Notes under the pieces: model-generated
Database searches by the model: none
Seen by the model: only the letters and a program-made list of their open reading frames with translations
Told to the model about the DNA's origin: nothing
NCBI GenBank assembly: GCA_016283575.1
Contig: JAEEND010000022.1
Coordinates: 124,001-188,000, forward strand
Direction of reading: 5' to 3'
Length of the DNA stretch: 64,000 bases
From: Lachnospiraceae bacterium
GTDB taxonomy: Bacteria; Bacillota; Clostridia; Lachnospirales; Lachnospiraceae
Shown: positions 1 to 10,200 of the stretch, piece after piece
How the letters are laid out: the number at the start of each line of letters is the position of its first letter
Position numbering within the stretch: position 1 is the first letter of the stretch
Made by a program: the position numbers and the translations under genes

Positions 1-488
1 TAGTGATATTTGATGCGGATGCTTTAAATATTTTCGCTGAGAATAAAGAATTATTCTACATTCTTTCAGAAAGAATTAAAAATTCGTTTGTAGAATGTGT
101 AATGACGCCTCATAAGAAAGAGCTTAAAGGCATTATAAAGATGTTGGGCCTCGATTTTCTTGATCCCGAAGAGGCTTGCGAAAAGATATTTGAGATATCA
201 AGGATCGTCGTGGTTGATAAGGGACCTGACTCAGGCATCTATGGTGAGGAAAGATTTATTAATCTTACCGGCAATGACGGCCTTGCAACTGCAGGAAGCG
301 GTGATGTTCTTTCAGGTATTCTTGCGGGACTGTTATTTCAGATAAAAGATAAATGTGATTTTGAGGAAGCTGTTGCCATGGGAGTGTATCTTCACGGCTT
401 GCTTGCCGACAGAGTGGCAGAACGTAAATCCAAGGCTTCGCTGATGGCCGGCGATCTTATCCTTGAAATCCCTCAGGTCATAGCCTGA
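1..488 (+). CDS. nnrD: ADP/ATP-dependent NAD(P)H-hydrate dehydratase, C-terminal part (5' end outside window)
   Basis: The enzyme dehydrates the damaged S-form of NAD(P)HX back to NAD(P)H at the expense of a nucleotide; it belongs to the ribokinase-like fold. The visible 161 residues hold the family's DADALN motif at the very start, TPH-x-x-E at about residue 36, and near residue 90 the nucleotide and active-site segment GNDGLATAGSGDVLSGI. The GTG at base 3 is an internal codon (Val of VIFDADAL), not a start, because the frame is open to the window edge and the first half of the domain is missing. In many bacteria this domain is fused behind an NnrE epimerase domain; whether that holds here cannot be seen. 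Confidence 0.9.
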   Translation, partial: VIFDADALNIFAENKELFYILSERIKNSFVECVMTPHKKELKGIIKMLGLDFLDPEEACEKIFEISRIVVVDKGPDSGIYGEERFINLTGNDGLATAGSGDVLSGILAGLLFQIKDKCDFEEAVAMGVYLHGLLADRVAERKSKASLMAGDLILEIPQVIA

Positions 489-504
489 AGTACCATTGTT
501 GCAA

Positions 505-533
505 TTGACTTAGCAATAGGATAATGGTATATT
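505..533 (+). promoter_or_regulatory. Candidate sigma-A promoter for the CBS-domain gene
   Basis: TTGACT (505-510) and TATATT (528-533) are separated by 17 bases. They lie in the gap between nnrD and the next gene, 26 bases before the chosen ATG. The same gap holds an imperfect inverted repeat (TACCATT at 491-497, AATGGTA at 523-529) followed by a T-run, so part of it may instead terminate nnrD transcription. Confidence 0.45.
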
Positions 534-558
534 TTTCTTGCGTTTTTACGGAGTGAAT

Positions 559-1467
559 ATGGACATATTTTTGAAGTTAATAATTATACTTACATTGATC
601 TGCGTAGCATTATTTCTTATCTACCTGATCATAAAGCTCATAAAGAAAGATTCCGTAACAAAACCGTCAGAGATCATATCCATGGTTAATGAAGGACATG
701 AGCAGGGGGTTTTGGAAACTGCGGAAGCGACAATGATCAATAATATCTTTGATTTCGTGGATAAAGAAGCCGGTGAGATCATGACCAACAGAAAGGATAT
801 TGTTTCCGTTGACAAGAACTCAAAGCTTTCGGATGCCATAAGTTTCATGCTTTCTAATTCGAATTCCCGTTATCCGGTTTTTGATGAAAATCTTGACCAT
901 ATCATTGGTATTCTTTTCCTTAAGGATGCCATGAGATTTTTGTCAAAGGATGAAACTTTGGGTGAAAAGCCTATTGTTGAGATAAAAGGGCTGATCCGTA
1001 AAGCCATGTTTATTACGGAAACCATGAATATCAATGACCTGTTTAAATCAATGCAGTCTAAAAAGACCCAGCTTGCCATAGTTGTTGATGAATACGGTCA
1101 GACTGTTGGACTTATCGCCATGGAAGATATTCTTGAAGAGATTGTCGGTAATATCATGGATGAATATGATGTGGAAGAAAAGCATATTAAGAAGCGTGGC
1201 GAAGGTGAATATATCGTAGATGGATTCACGCCCTTGTCCGAATTGGAAGAAAGCCTTAAAGTATGCTTTAATACTGAAGAATTTGAAACTTTGAACGGTT
1301 TCATGATTTCGAAGCTTGATCGTCTTCCCGAAAAAGATGAAGTATTCAGCGTAGATGTTGATGATTATGAATTCAGTGTTCTTTCGGTTGAAAACAGAAT
1401 GATAACAAAAGTCGCCGTAAAGAAAATTGGTAATAAAGAAACAGAGAAAGAAGAGGAAAACAAGTAA
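559..1467 (+). CDS. CBS-pair / CorC-HlyC family protein with one membrane anchor
   Basis: 302 residues. A single hydrophobic N-terminal segment (about residues 3-25) is followed by a tandem CBS domain (about 70-200, with [19 protein letters not shown] and [22 protein letters not shown]) and a C-terminal CorC/HlyC transporter-associated domain (about 210-290). The usual multi-pass CNNM (DUF21) domain is absent, so this is a short CorC-like form; a role in divalent cation handling or stress is inferred from the family only. I chose ATG 559 because GGAG lies 5 bases upstream; the TTG at 538 lacks a ribosome site. The stop overlaps the yebC start by one base, so the two are translationally coupled. 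Confidence 0.8.
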   Translation: MDIFLKLIIILTLICVALFLIYLIIKLIKKDSVTKPSEIISMVNEGHEQGVLETAEATMINNIFDFVDKEAGEIMTNRKDIVSVDKNSKLSDAISFMLSNSNSRYPVFDENLDHIIGILFLKDAMRFLSKDETLGEKPIVEIKGLIRKAMFITETMNINDLFKSMQSKKTQLAIVVDEYGQTVGLIAMEDILEEIVGNIMDEYDVEEKHIKKRGEGEYIVDGFTPLSELEESLKVCFNTEEFETLNGFMISKLDRLPEKDEVFSVDVDDYEFSVLSVENRMITKVAVKKIGNKETEKEEENK

Positions 1468-2198
1468 TGTCAGGACATTCAAAATTTGCCAACATTAAGC
1501 ACAAAAAGGAAAAGAATGATGCTGCAAAGGGTAAGATCTTTACTATCATCGGCAGAGAAATTGCAGTTGCAGTTAAAGAAGGCGGTCCCGATCCTGCCAA
1601 CAATTTTAAGCTTGCTACAGTAATTGCAAAGGCTAAAGCCAACAACGTTCCCAATGATACTATTGAACGCGGAATTAAAAAGGCTGCAGGCGAAGGCAAC
1701 GCCGTTAACTATGAATACTGCTCTTATGAAGGATACGGCCCCAACGGTATAGCGATTATCGTTGATTGTCTTACAGATAACAAGAACAGAACAGCAGCTA
1801 ACGTAAGAAGCGCTTTCACGAAGGGTAACGGAAGCATCGGTACTCAGGGATGCGTATCCTTTATGTTTGATAAAAAGGGTCAGATCATCGTTGACAAAGA
1901 AGAATGCGATATGGATGCCGACACTTTAATGCTTACTGTATTGGATCTTGGAGCTGAAGATTTCAACGAAGAAGATGATTGCTATGAAATTCTTACAGAT
2001 CCCGATTCTTTTGATGAAGTAAGAGAAGCCATTGAAAAGAACGGTATCAAGATTGCCAGCGGTGAAGTTACCATGATCCCTCAGAACTATGTGAGTCTTA
2101 CTGATGAAACTGCTGTAAAGAATCTTCAGAGAACACTTGACCTTCTTGATGAAGATGATGATGTTCAGAATGTTTATACTAATTGGGAAGAAGAATAA
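1467..2198 (+). CDS. yebC: YebC/PmpR family protein (TACO1-like)
   Basis: 243 residues, full family length. It begins with the signature [14 protein letters not shown] and carries the RGIKKA and [18 protein letters not shown] blocks typical of the family. Members have been described both as DNA-binding regulators and, more recently, as ribosome-associated factors that help translate proline-rich stretches; the sequence does not tell which applies here. Its start overlaps the stop of the CBS gene (TAATG), so the two form one transcription unit. Confidence 0.95.
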   Translation: MSGHSKFANIKHKKEKNDAAKGKIFTIIGREIAVAVKEGGPDPANNFKLATVIAKAKANNVPNDTIERGIKKAAGEGNAVNYEYCSYEGYGPNGIAIIVDCLTDNKNRTAANVRSAFTKGNGSIGTQGCVSFMFDKKGQIIVDKEECDMDADTLMLTVLDLGAEDFNEEDDCYEILTDPDSFDEVREAIEKNGIKIASGEVTMIPQNYVSLTDETAVKNLQRTLDLLDEDDDVQNVYTNWEEE

Positions 2199-2224
2199 TT
2201 TTATATAAAGAGAGGTTATTAGGG

Positions 2225-3490
2225 ATGGAAAAAGATACCATTTGCGTGCAGGGAGGATATGAACCCGGAAACGGCGATCCTCGTATTTTACCCATTATTC
2301 AGAGCACAACTTTTAAATACAGTACCAGCGATGAAATGGGAAAGCTTTTCGATCTGGAAGCTGACGGATATTTCTATACAAGACTTGCCAATCCTACCAA
2401 TGATTATGTTGCTAAAAAGATTTGCGAGCTTGAAGGCGGTGTAGCAGCGATGCTTACATCTTCAGGTCAGGCAGCTAATTTCTATGCAGTATTCAATATC
2501 TGTGAATCCGGAGATCATTTGGTAGTTTCCAGCGCAATTTACGGCGGAACATTTAATCTTCTTGTTAATTCTCTTGCGAAGATGAATATTTCCTGTACCG
2601 TTGTAGATCCTGATTGTACTGAAGAAGAACTTAATGCGGCATTCAAAGAAAATACAAAATGTGTATTCGGTGAATCCATTGCCAATCCCGCAGTTAAGAT
2701 CCTTGATTTTGAAAAATTTGCAAAAGCGGCTCACGCTCATGGTGTTCCTTTGATTGTAGATAACACCTTCCCCACACCTATTAACTGTAATCCATTTAAG
2801 TTTGGTGCGGATATTGTTACTCATTCAACTACAAAATACATGGACGGCCATGCAACAAGCGTAGGTGGCTGTATCGTAGATTCCGGTAATTTCGACTGGA
2901 CAAAATATCCCGATAAATTCCCCGGACTTTGCAAAGTTGATGAAACCTATCACGGTATTGTTTATACAGAAAAGTTCGGCAAGGCAGCTTATATTACAAA
3001 ATGTACCGCACAGCTCATGAGAGATTTTGGTTCCATCCAGTCTCCTCAGAATGCTTTTTATATTAACTTTGGCCTTGAAACACTTGCTTTAAGAATGGAG
3101 CGTCATGTTTCAAATGCGACTAAGGTTGCCGAATGGCTTTCTAACTGCGATAAGGTTAAGTGGGTTAATTATCCCGGACTTAAGAGTGATAAATATCATG
3201 CTCTTGCTGAAAAATACATGCCCAACGGAACCTGCGGTGTATTGACCTTCGGCCTTGGTACCAGAGAAGAATCCGCCCGTGTTATGGACAGACTTAAAAT
3301 GATTGCCATAGTTACTCATGTGGCTGATACAAGAACCTGCGTACTTCATCCCGCAAGTCATACTCACAGACAGATGAATGATGAACAGCTCAGAGAAGCA
3401 GGTGTATTACCTGATTTGATCCGCTTATCCGTTGGTATTGAAAACGTTAATGATATCATTGCAGATTTGGATCAGGCTATAAACGGTTAG
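2225..3490 (+). CDS. metY: O-acetylhomoserine sulfhydrylase (PLP-dependent)
   Basis: 421 residues, the normal length for this Cys/Met-metabolism PLP enzyme, which makes homocysteine (or methionine) from O-acetylhomoserine and sulfide or methanethiol. Visible landmarks are the N-terminal QGGYEPGNGDPR, FYTRLANPT, LTSSGQAA, the PLP Asp in IVDNTFPTP, and the Schiff-base Lys in HSTTKYMDGH. The C-terminus has SVGIENVNDIIADL. ATG 2225 is chosen because AGAGG lies 9 bases upstream; the TTG at 2183 lies inside yebC. Methionine gamma-lyase is an alternative within the same superfamily, but the length and N-terminus favour MetY. Confidence 0.88.
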   Translation: MEKDTICVQGGYEPGNGDPRILPIIQSTTFKYSTSDEMGKLFDLEADGYFYTRLANPTNDYVAKKICELEGGVAAMLTSSGQAANFYAVFNICESGDHLVVSSAIYGGTFNLLVNSLAKMNISCTVVDPDCTEEELNAAFKENTKCVFGESIANPAVKILDFEKFAKAAHAHGVPLIVDNTFPTPINCNPFKFGADIVTHSTTKYMDGHATSVGGCIVDSGNFDWTKYPDKFPGLCKVDETYHGIVYTEKFGKAAYITKCTAQLMRDFGSIQSPQNAFYINFGLETLALRMERHVSNATKVAEWLSNCDKVKWVNYPGLKSDKYHALAEKYMPNGTCGVLTFGLGTREESARVMDRLKMIAIVTHVADTRTCVLHPASHTHRQMNDEQLREAGVLPDLIRLSVGIENVNDIIADLDQAING

Positions 3491-3499
3491 GAGATTAAA

Positions 3500-4441
3500 A
3501 TGGACAGACTTGCCATTGTTGTTCCCTGTTATAACGAAGAAGAGGTTTTGGAAATATGCTCCGAAGCATTGAGAGAAGTTCTTTCGGATCTACAGGGTAA
3601 AGGAAAGATTTCAGAAGACAGTTTCGTTCTTTTTGTTAATGACGGTTCCAAGGATAAAACCTGGGAGCTTATCGAAAAAGAACATGAAAAATATCCCGAT
3701 AAGATCAAGGGTGTTAAGCTTGCAGGAAATGTAGGACACCAGTTTGCTCTTACCGCAGGTCTCATTACCGCAAAGGACATGTGCGATATTTCAGTTTCAA
3801 TTGATGCTGATTTACAGGATGACGTAGCGGTGATCGAAGAAATGGTAGATAAATACCATGAAGGAAAGGATATTGTTTACGGCGTTCGTAAGAAGCGTAC
3901 AACAGATACTTTCTTTAAGCGCGTAACCGCAGAAGGCTTTTATAAATTTATGAGTTTCATGGGTGTTAAAACAGTTTACAACCATGCTGACTTCAGATTA
4001 ATGAGTAAGAGAGCTTTGGAACAGTTTGCTGAGTATAAAGAAACCAATCTTTTCTTAAGAGGCCTTGTTCCTTTGATCGGTTATGAAACCGATTGTGTTT
4101 ATTATGACAGAAAAGAGCGTGTAGCCGGAGAAAGCAAGTATCCCTTAAAGAAAATGCTTGCTCTTGCATTTAATGGTATTTCATCTTTCAGCGTAAAGCC
4201 CATAACATTTATTACCACACTTGGTCTTATCATTATCATTATGTCAGTGCTTGCAGCTGTTTATGCGCTTATTTCTTATTTTACCGGTCATGTTACCGAG
4301 GGATGGACTTCGCTTATCTTATCCATCTGGTTCTTAGGCGGCGTTCAGCTTCTTTGCATCGGTTTGATCGGTCAGTATATCGGAAAGATTTATATCGAAG
4401 TCAAGAACAGACCCAGATACAATATAGAAAAAGTAATCTAA
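3500..4441 (+). CDS. GT2 glycosyltransferase with C-terminal membrane hairpin (DPM1/GtrB-like)
   Basis: 313 residues. The N-terminal 220 residues form a GT-A domain: VVPCYNEEEVL at the start, FVNDGSKDKT near 49-58, DADLQDD as the metal-binding DXD region near 100, and AGESKYPLKKM near 213-223, which is typical of polyprenyl-phosphate sugar transferases. Two transmembrane helices follow (about 235-260 and 270-295). The family transfers a sugar to undecaprenyl phosphate at the inner membrane face. The next gene, 10 bases downstream, is a multi-pass membrane protein that could be the partner using the lipid-linked sugar; that link is inference. The acceptor and sugar are not determinable. Confidence 0.85.
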   Translation: MDRLAIVVPCYNEEEVLEICSEALREVLSDLQGKGKISEDSFVLFVNDGSKDKTWELIEKEHEKYPDKIKGVKLAGNVGHQFALTAGLITAKDMCDISVSIDADLQDDVAVIEEMVDKYHEGKDIVYGVRKKRTTDTFFKRVTAEGFYKFMSFMGVKTVYNHADFRLMSKRALEQFAEYKETNLFLRGLVPLIGYETDCVYYDRKERVAGESKYPLKKMLALAFNGISSFSVKPITFITTLGLIIIIMSVLAAVYALISYFTGHVTEGWTSLILSIWFLGGVQLLCIGLIGQYIGKIYIEVKNRPRYNIEKVI

Positions 4442-4451
4442 GGGGGTTTTT

Positions 4452-5891
4452 ATGGGAGTAAAAAAGACCTGGTTTTCATATTTTAGTGCTTGTGCAGGAA
4501 TTTGCTTTACAGGATACCTGCTTTTTACCCTTTTGTTTAATGAGACTGAATTATGGAACTCTTTAGCAGGTCTTTTCCCTTTTTCCTTCGAAGAACTTCT
4601 TTATAGAAGCCTTTTTATAGTTTTATTTTTAGTAGCCTTTTTGGGCCTTGTTTTAGGCATTTCTTTTATCAAAAAGAACATTTCATTAAAAGAATATTCG
4701 GAGGCACCTTTCTTTAAGGTACTTTCGATTATTCTTTTTGTTTTATTGATCTGTTATCAGATTTTCTTAAATTACAACGAGATTTTTACAGTTTCCGGTG
4801 ATCTTAAAGAATATATTGCTGCTGATAAGTTTGAAATCATAAACAGCGCTTTTATCGGTACTGACTTTAAAATCACGGATCTTGATTCTTTATATATTTT
4901 CCTTATATCTTTCATGCTTCGTATATTCGGGGAAAACTACATTGTTGTTCCTCTGTTCAATGCATTTTTAGAGATTCTTTTGCTTGTATTTTTGTATTTT
5001 ACATTAAAGCCGACCTTCGGATCCGTTGTTTCGATTGCGGGAACGGTTGGAATTACAGCTTTTTCATATCTCTTTGATTCTTTTAATATCACATCTGACA
5101 GGTTAGGACTTGCTCTTTTCCTGTTTGTGACAATGATTGTCATGAATATTGTATATGCTTATGGTAATGAAGGAGAGGATGAAGAGAAGATAAGAAGCTT
5201 TGCATCATTTAAGATTTTATATCTTTCCATGCTTTATCTTTTGACTTTCATTTTCTATATTTGCCTGTATTTCTTTAAATATAAGTCATTTAATTTAAGT
5301 TTATATGACATTTCGAGAATATTTGATGCCGTAAATATCGGCTTTGTTTTCTATATCGTTCTTTTACTTTTGATTTTAAATGTATATATTTCAATGTTCT
5401 TTGAAAAAGAAGATCATATATCAGGCCTTACTCTGATAATGATTGTTTCTTCTTACTTTGTAATAAATAATGATTTTTATAAGTATTCAGGCGTGATTTT
5501 ATTGTTATCCATGATACTTCTTGCAACCTCCGGTGCAATGGCTCTTTTATTCAGGGGTTATAAGGAGCCTGATTACGGATCCATATTTGACAGTGAAGAA
5601 TTGATTAAAGAAGAGCCTCTTAATGAAGACTTGATCGAAGAAGAAGTTTACGTAGAAGATTCTGTCGAAGAAGAGCAGACGGAAGAGACTGTTGTTGAGG
5701 TTGAAGAAACCATTTCGGTTTTAGAAGAAATTCCCGAACCTGTTTCAAAGCCCCAGGTTCAGTTAATAGAAAATCCCCTTCCCGGTCCCAAGCCTCATGT
5801 TAAGAAAAATCTTGATTATGGATTTGAACCCTCCGAAGGTGAAATGAAATACGATTATGATGTAAAAGATGACGATGATTTTGATATTTAA
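4452..5891 (+). CDS. Multi-pass membrane protein with acidic cytoplasmic tail, function unknown
   Basis: 479 residues. About eight to ten hydrophobic segments cover residues 10-370. A hydrophilic tail of about 100 residues follows, very rich in Glu and Asp (runs such as EEEVYVEDSVEEEQTEE), ending in DVKDDDDFDI. The layout (long extracytoplasmic loop after the third helix, later helix bundle) recalls GT-C type glycosyltransferases or flippase-like proteins, but I see no diagnostic motif and assign no function. AAGGGGG sits 5 bases before the ATG. It directly follows the GT2 gene and is probably co-transcribed with it. Confidence 0.65.
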   Translation: MGVKKTWFSYFSACAGICFTGYLLFTLLFNETELWNSLAGLFPFSFEELLYRSLFIVLFLVAFLGLVLGISFIKKNISLKEYSEAPFFKVLSIILFVLLICYQIFLNYNEIFTVSGDLKEYIAADKFEIINSAFIGTDFKITDLDSLYIFLISFMLRIFGENYIVVPLFNAFLEILLLVFLYFTLKPTFGSVVSIAGTVGITAFSYLFDSFNITSDRLGLALFLFVTMIVMNIVYAYGNEGEDEEKIRSFASFKILYLSMLYLLTFIFYICLYFFKYKSFNLSLYDISRIFDAVNIGFVFYIVLLLLILNVYISMFFEKEDHISGLTLIMIVSSYFVINNDFYKYSGVILLLSMILLATSGAMALLFRGYKEPDYGSIFDSEELIKEEPLNEDLIEEEVYVEDSVEEEQTEETVVEVEETISVLEEIPEPVSKPQVQLIENPLPGPKPHVKKNLDYGFEPSEGEMKYDYDVKDDDDFDI

Positions 5892-5927
5892 GCCATAGAA
5901 ATTTTATTTCTTTAATGTATCAAAGTA

Positions 5928-5936
5928 TGCTATAAT
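5928..5936 (+). promoter_or_regulatory. Extended -10 promoter for ftsK
   Basis: TGC-TATAAT at 5928-5936 is a perfect extended -10 element in the 81-base gap before ftsK. No good -35 is present (TTTCTT at 5907-5912 is the nearest). This fits an extended -10 promoter driving ftsK and probably the fhs-folD genes behind it. Confidence 0.55.
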
Positions 5937-5972
5937 GAAATTCGTATATTTAAATTAGGTGGAATGGTTTTA

Positions 5973-8507
5973 ATGGGAACATCTAAGTCAGGACGACCTC
6001 GTAAAGGTAAGTCTGTAAAATCAAAAACAAATACAGCAAGAAAAACAAAAAAAGAATTTGAACTGGAAGAAGAGATCAAAATTCTTTTGCTTATAGCTTT
6101 TTTCCTGCTTTTGTTTATATGTAATTTCGGAAAAATAGGTACAGTAGGTAATGCGGTGTCCGGCGTAATGTTCGGACTTTTTGGTGTTCTTTCTTATATT
6201 TTCCCAATAGTTGCATGCGTACTTATATTGATTAAAATAATCAATCCAATGTCAAAGATCGCGAACCGTAAATTTATATTCGGTTTTGTGATGTTTTTTG
6301 CTGTTTCCATGTTTGTGGAGTTCATAAACGGAATATCAAAGACTCTTACTAAGTACGATATTAAAGAGATCTATAAGTACGGAGTTTCATATCATAAAGG
6401 CGGCGGCATTTTTGCTTCCTCCATGAATTATCTTTTGTCTCATTACCTTGGTTTTGTGGGTTCCTTGATCTTTGCAGTGATTTTAGCCATTATCTCTCTT
6501 ATCATCTTAACTGAAAGATCCTTTGTAAGAGATGTAAAGCATACCGGCGAAAAGCTTCTTTCAATGAACAGCCGTGAAAAGAGTGATGAAGATAAAGAAG
6601 CTTTTTATCGCGAACGTGCCCTTGATCTTGAAGAAAAAAGAAGGCTGAAAAAAGAAAAGGACGAAGCATTAAGACTTCAGAAACTTGAAGAAAAGCAGAA
6701 AAAAGAAGATGAAAAAGTATTAAATCGTAATAAAAAAGCTGTCGGGATTACGGAAAATACTACACTTACCGATACAGGAAGCAGTGATAATACTACCGTT
6801 AAAAGACCTTCTTCCAATGATATGCATGAGATTAAGCTTGAAGGCTTTGATCCTTCCACAGAGCTTTTTATAGATGATATATTTGAGACAGAGGAGCCTT
6901 ACGCTGATTCTGTTGTTACTCAGGTAAATCATGTTAATCATGTTGAAAAGCCTGCGCCCACTATTCTTAAACCTGAAAAGAAGGTTATCGAAGATACTGA
7001 TGCGGATAAAGAATTTATAAATATAACTGAATCCAAAGTTGAGGGAGAATATGAATTTCCGCCAATCAGCCTCTTAAAGCAGAGTAAAGGAAGATCAAAG
7101 AGCGATTCTTCTTCATATATTGAGCGTACCAAGCTTCGTCTCCTTGATGTATTTGAAACCTTTGGAGTAAATGTTACGGCAGGGGATGTTACAAAAGGTC
7201 CCACCGTTACAAGATTTGAACTGATACCTCAATCCGGAGTTAAAGTAAGCAAGGTTAAATCCCTTGCGGATGATATAAAGCTTAACCTTGCTGTTACTGA
7301 TATAAGAATTGAAGCTCCGATACCCGGTAAAGCCGCTATCGGAATTGAAATTCCCAATGAAACCAATGAGCCTGTATATCTTGGAGATATGATCGGCTCA
7401 GCTGATTTTAAGAATTCCAAATCAAATCTTTCTTTTGCCGTAGGTAAAGATATATACGGTAAAAATATAATATTTGATATTGATAAATTCCCGCACCTTT
7501 TGATTGCAGGTGCAACCGGATCCGGTAAATCCGTCTGCATCAATACACTTATAATGTCCATTATTTATAAAGCCAATCCCGATGATGTTAAAATGATCAT
7601 GATTGACCCTAAGGTAGTGGAACTGTCCGTATATAACGGTATCCCTCATTTGCTTACACCTGTTGTTACAGATCCTAAAAAGGCAGCTGCAACATTAAAT
7701 TATGCCGTAAATGAAATGATGGAGCGTTATAAGAAATTTGCGGATCAGGCAGTAAGAGATATTGACGGATACAACGAGAAGGTTAAATCAAGTAATGATC
7801 CTACATTAAGAAAACTTCCGAGAATCATTATTATTGTTGACGAGCTTGCAGATCTTGTAATGGTTGCGAAAAACGATGTTGAAGATGCGATATGTCGTAT
7901 AGCACAGCTCGCCCGTGCAGCAGGTATTCATCTGATCGTTGCGACTCAGAGACCTTCAGTTGATGTAATTACCGGCCTTATTAAGGCTAATATGCCTTCA
8001 AGACTGGCCTTTGCTGTATCAAGCGGCGTCGATTCGCGAACCATTCTTGATATGGGCGGAGCAGAAGATCTTTTGGGTAAGGGTGATATGCTTTTCTTCC
8101 CCAAGGGACTTAAAAAGCCCACAAGACTTCAGGGCGGATTCGTATCCGATTCCGAGGTTAATGCTGTTGTTGAATTCCTTAAAAAAGGCGGTCCTGCTGA
8201 AATTGATGAATCCATTACCGCAAAGATCGATTCTTTTGCATCAAAGCAAAGTAACAGCGATTCTTCCGGAGATTCCCTGGGAGGATATGATGAAATGTTC
8301 GTAGATGCGGGAAGGTTCATAATCGAAAAGGATAAAGCTTCGATAGGTTTACTGCAGCGTGCATTTAAAATGGGCTTTAACAGAGCCGCACGTATTATGG
8401 ATCAGCTTGCGGAAGCAGGGGTTGTAGGTCCCGAACAAGGTACAAAATCAAGAGAAATTCTTATGTCCATGGAGTCATTTGAGAATTTCGTTGAAAATAA
8501 TATGTAA
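5973..8507 (+). CDS. ftsK: FtsK/SpoIIIE-type DNA translocase
   Basis: 844 residues. Four predicted membrane helices lie between residues 30 and 170. A charged, low-complexity linker follows (about 190-350) with a Lys/Glu-rich coiled region, then the alpha/beta motor domain with Walker A AGATGSGKS at about 512-520 and Walker B IIIIVDELADL at about 617. The C-terminal gamma winged helix (about 780-840, LLQRAFKMGFNRAARIMDQLAEAGVVG) recognises KOPS/SRS-like sequences. The protein pumps chromosomal DNA through the septum and, in many bacteria, activates Xer recombination at dif. ATG 5973 is preferred over 5964 because AGGTGG ends 10 bases before it but only 1 base before 5964. FtsK and SpoIIIE cannot be told apart here. 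Confidence 0.93.
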   Translation: MGTSKSGRPRKGKSVKSKTNTARKTKKEFELEEEIKILLLIAFFLLLFICNFGKIGTVGNAVSGVMFGLFGVLSYIFPIVACVLILIKIINPMSKIANRKFIFGFVMFFAVSMFVEFINGISKTLTKYDIKEIYKYGVSYHKGGGIFASSMNYLLSHYLGFVGSLIFAVILAIISLIILTERSFVRDVKHTGEKLLSMNSREKSDEDKEAFYRERALDLEEKRRLKKEKDEALRLQKLEEKQKKEDEKVLNRNKKAVGITENTTLTDTGSSDNTTVKRPSSNDMHEIKLEGFDPSTELFIDDIFETEEPYADSVVTQVNHVNHVEKPAPTILKPEKKVIEDTDADKEFINITESKVEGEYEFPPISLLKQSKGRSKSDSSSYIERTKLRLLDVFETFGVNVTAGDVTKGPTVTRFELIPQSGVKVSKVKSLADDIKLNLAVTDIRIEAPIPGKAAIGIEIPNETNEPVYLGDMIGSADFKNSKSNLSFAVGKDIYGKNIIFDIDKFPHLLIAGATGSGKSVCINTLIMSIIYKANPDDVKMIMIDPKVVELSVYNGIPHLLTPVVTDPKKAAATLNYAVNEMMERYKKFADQAVRDIDGYNEKVKSSNDPTLRKLPRIIIIVDELADLVMVAKNDVEDAICRIAQLARAAGIHLIVATQRPSVDVITGLIKANMPSRLAFAVSSGVDSRTILDMGGAEDLLGKGDMLFFPKGLKKPTRLQGGFVSDSEVNAVVEFLKKGGPAEIDESITAKIDSFASKQSNSDSSGDSLGGYDEMFVDAGRFIIEKDKASIGLLQRAFKMGFNRAARIMDQLAEAGVVGPEQGTKSREILMSMESFENFVENNM

Positions 8508-8519
8508 TATGGAGTGTCT

Positions 8520-10190
8520 ATGAAATCTGATATTGAAATCGCACAGGAAGCAGTTATGGAGCCAATAGTCAATGTGGCTGCAAAGGTTGGAATTAACGAG
8601 GATGACCTTGAATTATATGGAAAATACAAGGCAAAGATTTCCGATTCCTGGTATGAGAAAAACAAGAATAATAAGGATGGAAAGCTTATCCTTGTAACAG
8701 CCATTAATCCTACTCCCGCTGGAGAAGGTAAGACTACTACAAGTATCGGTCTTACACAGGCATTTAATAAACTAAATAAGAAATGTGTTGTAGCTTTAAG
8801 AGAGCCTTCTCTCGGACCCTGCTTTGGTATTAAAGGCGGTGCTGCCGGAGGCGGATATGCGCAGGTTGTTCCCATGGAAGATTTAAATCTTCACTTTACA
8901 GGTGACTTTCATGCCATTACCAGTGCCAATAATCTTCTTGCTGCAATTATTGATAATCATATCCAGCAGGGCAATGAATTAAATATTGATTCAAGAAATA
9001 TTGTATGGAAGCGTTGCCTCGATATGAATGACAGAGCTTTACGAAATATTGTAGTAGGTCTTGGTAAGAAGGCTGACGGTTTTGTAAGAGAAGATCACTT
9101 TGTTATCACGGTTGCCTCAGAAATCATGGCTATTCTTTGTCTTTCTGAAGACTTACATGATTTAAAAGAAAGATTATCAAAGATCATTGTTGCTTATGAT
9201 ATAAAAGGAAATCCCATTACTGCCAAGGATGTTAAGGCAGTAGGTTCCATGGCGGCGCTTTTAAAGGATGCGATCAAGCCTAATATCATCCAGACTCTTG
9301 AACATACACCTGCCATTGTTCATGGCGGTCCTTTTGCCAATATCGCTCATGGATGTAATTCCGTAAGAGCCACGAAATACGCATTAAAAATGGCTGATTA
9401 TGTAATTACGGAAGCAGGCTTCGGTGCAGATCTGGGTGCAGAAAAATTCTTTGATATCAAATGCCGTAAGGCCGATTTAAAGCCTGACTGTGTTGTACTT
9501 GTTGCCACCGTAAGAGCCCTTAAATATAACGGCGGTGTTCCCAAGGCTGAATTATCTTGTGAGAATCTCGATGCTCTTAAAAAAGGTATCGTAAATCTTG
9601 AAAAGCATATTGAAAACCTTAAAAAATACAATGTTCCCGTAGTTATTACATTAAATGCATTTTCTTCCGACACAGAAAAAGAACTTGAATTCGTTAAGAA
9701 CTTCTGTGAAGAAAGAGACTGTGAATTTGCTTTATCAAAGGTATGGGAAGCAGGCGGTGAAGGCGGTATTGAATTAGCCAATAAGGTTATTAAGAGTATA
9801 GAAGAGAAGCCTTCACACTTTAAGCCCTTATATGAAGATAGTCTTTCATTAAAAGAAAAGATTGAAACCGTAGCAAAAGAAATATATGGCGCCAAGGACG
9901 TTTCTTATTCCGCTGAAGCAGAAAAGACCCTTGTGAAGCTTACGGATATGGGACTTTCCGACTTGCCTGTATGTATGGCAAAGACTCAGTATTCCTTATC
10001 CGACAATCCTGATTTACTCGGACGCCCCGAAGGATTCACATTAAATGTAAGAGAAGTATATCCTTCCACCGGCGCAGGATTTATTGTATGTCTTACAGGT
10101 CAGATGGTAACGATGCCCGGACTTTCCAAATCTCCTGCGGCATATACCATCGATATTACTGATGATGGTAAAATAACAGGTTTATTCTAG
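8520..10190 (+). CDS. fhs: Formate-tetrahydrofolate ligase
   Basis: 556 residues, the standard length. It ligates formate to THF with ATP to give 10-formyl-THF, the entry step of the methyl branch of one-carbon metabolism. The P-loop-like motif [14 protein letters not shown] is at about residues 64-77. [22 protein letters not shown] and FTGDFHAI follow, and the C-terminus has [27 protein letters not shown] 8520 is chosen because GGAG lies 5 bases upstream; the GTG two codons earlier is inside that site. It is followed 10 bases later by folD, which uses the product. Confidence 0.96.
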   Translation: MKSDIEIAQEAVMEPIVNVAAKVGINEDDLELYGKYKAKISDSWYEKNKNNKDGKLILVTAINPTPAGEGKTTTSIGLTQAFNKLNKKCVVALREPSLGPCFGIKGGAAGGGYAQVVPMEDLNLHFTGDFHAITSANNLLAAIIDNHIQQGNELNIDSRNIVWKRCLDMNDRALRNIVVGLGKKADGFVREDHFVITVASEIMAILCLSEDLHDLKERLSKIIVAYDIKGNPITAKDVKAVGSMAALLKDAIKPNIIQTLEHTPAIVHGGPFANIAHGCNSVRATKYALKMADYVITEAGFGADLGAEKFFDIKCRKADLKPDCVVLVATVRALKYNGGVPKAELSCENLDALKKGIVNLEKHIENLKKYNVPVVITLNAFSSDTEKELEFVKNFCEERDCEFALSKVWEAGGEGGIELANKVIKSIEEKPSHFKPLYEDSLSLKEKIETVAKEIYGAKDVSYSAEAEKTLVKLTDMGLSDLPVCMAKTQYSLSDNPDLLGRPEGFTLNVREVYPSTGAGFIVCLTGQMVTMPGLSKSPAAYTIDITDDGKITGLF

Positions 10191-10200
10191 GAGTGAGACT

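Noticed and set aside
3-488. GTG at base 3 as a start of a short gene
   Set aside because: It is the Val codon of the internal VIFDADAL motif of nnrD; the frame is open to the left edge.
1048-1482. Minus-strand open frame of 144 residues
   Set aside because: Antisense shadow of the CBS-domain gene; no ribosome site and no recognisable protein.
8402-8875. Minus-strand open frame of 157 residues across ftsK/fhs
   Set aside because: Covers the conserved ends of two certain genes on the plus strand; composition is that of a shadow.
9398-9895. Minus-strand open frame of 165 residues inside fhs
   Set aside because: Opposite strand of a fully conserved enzyme; no initiation signal.
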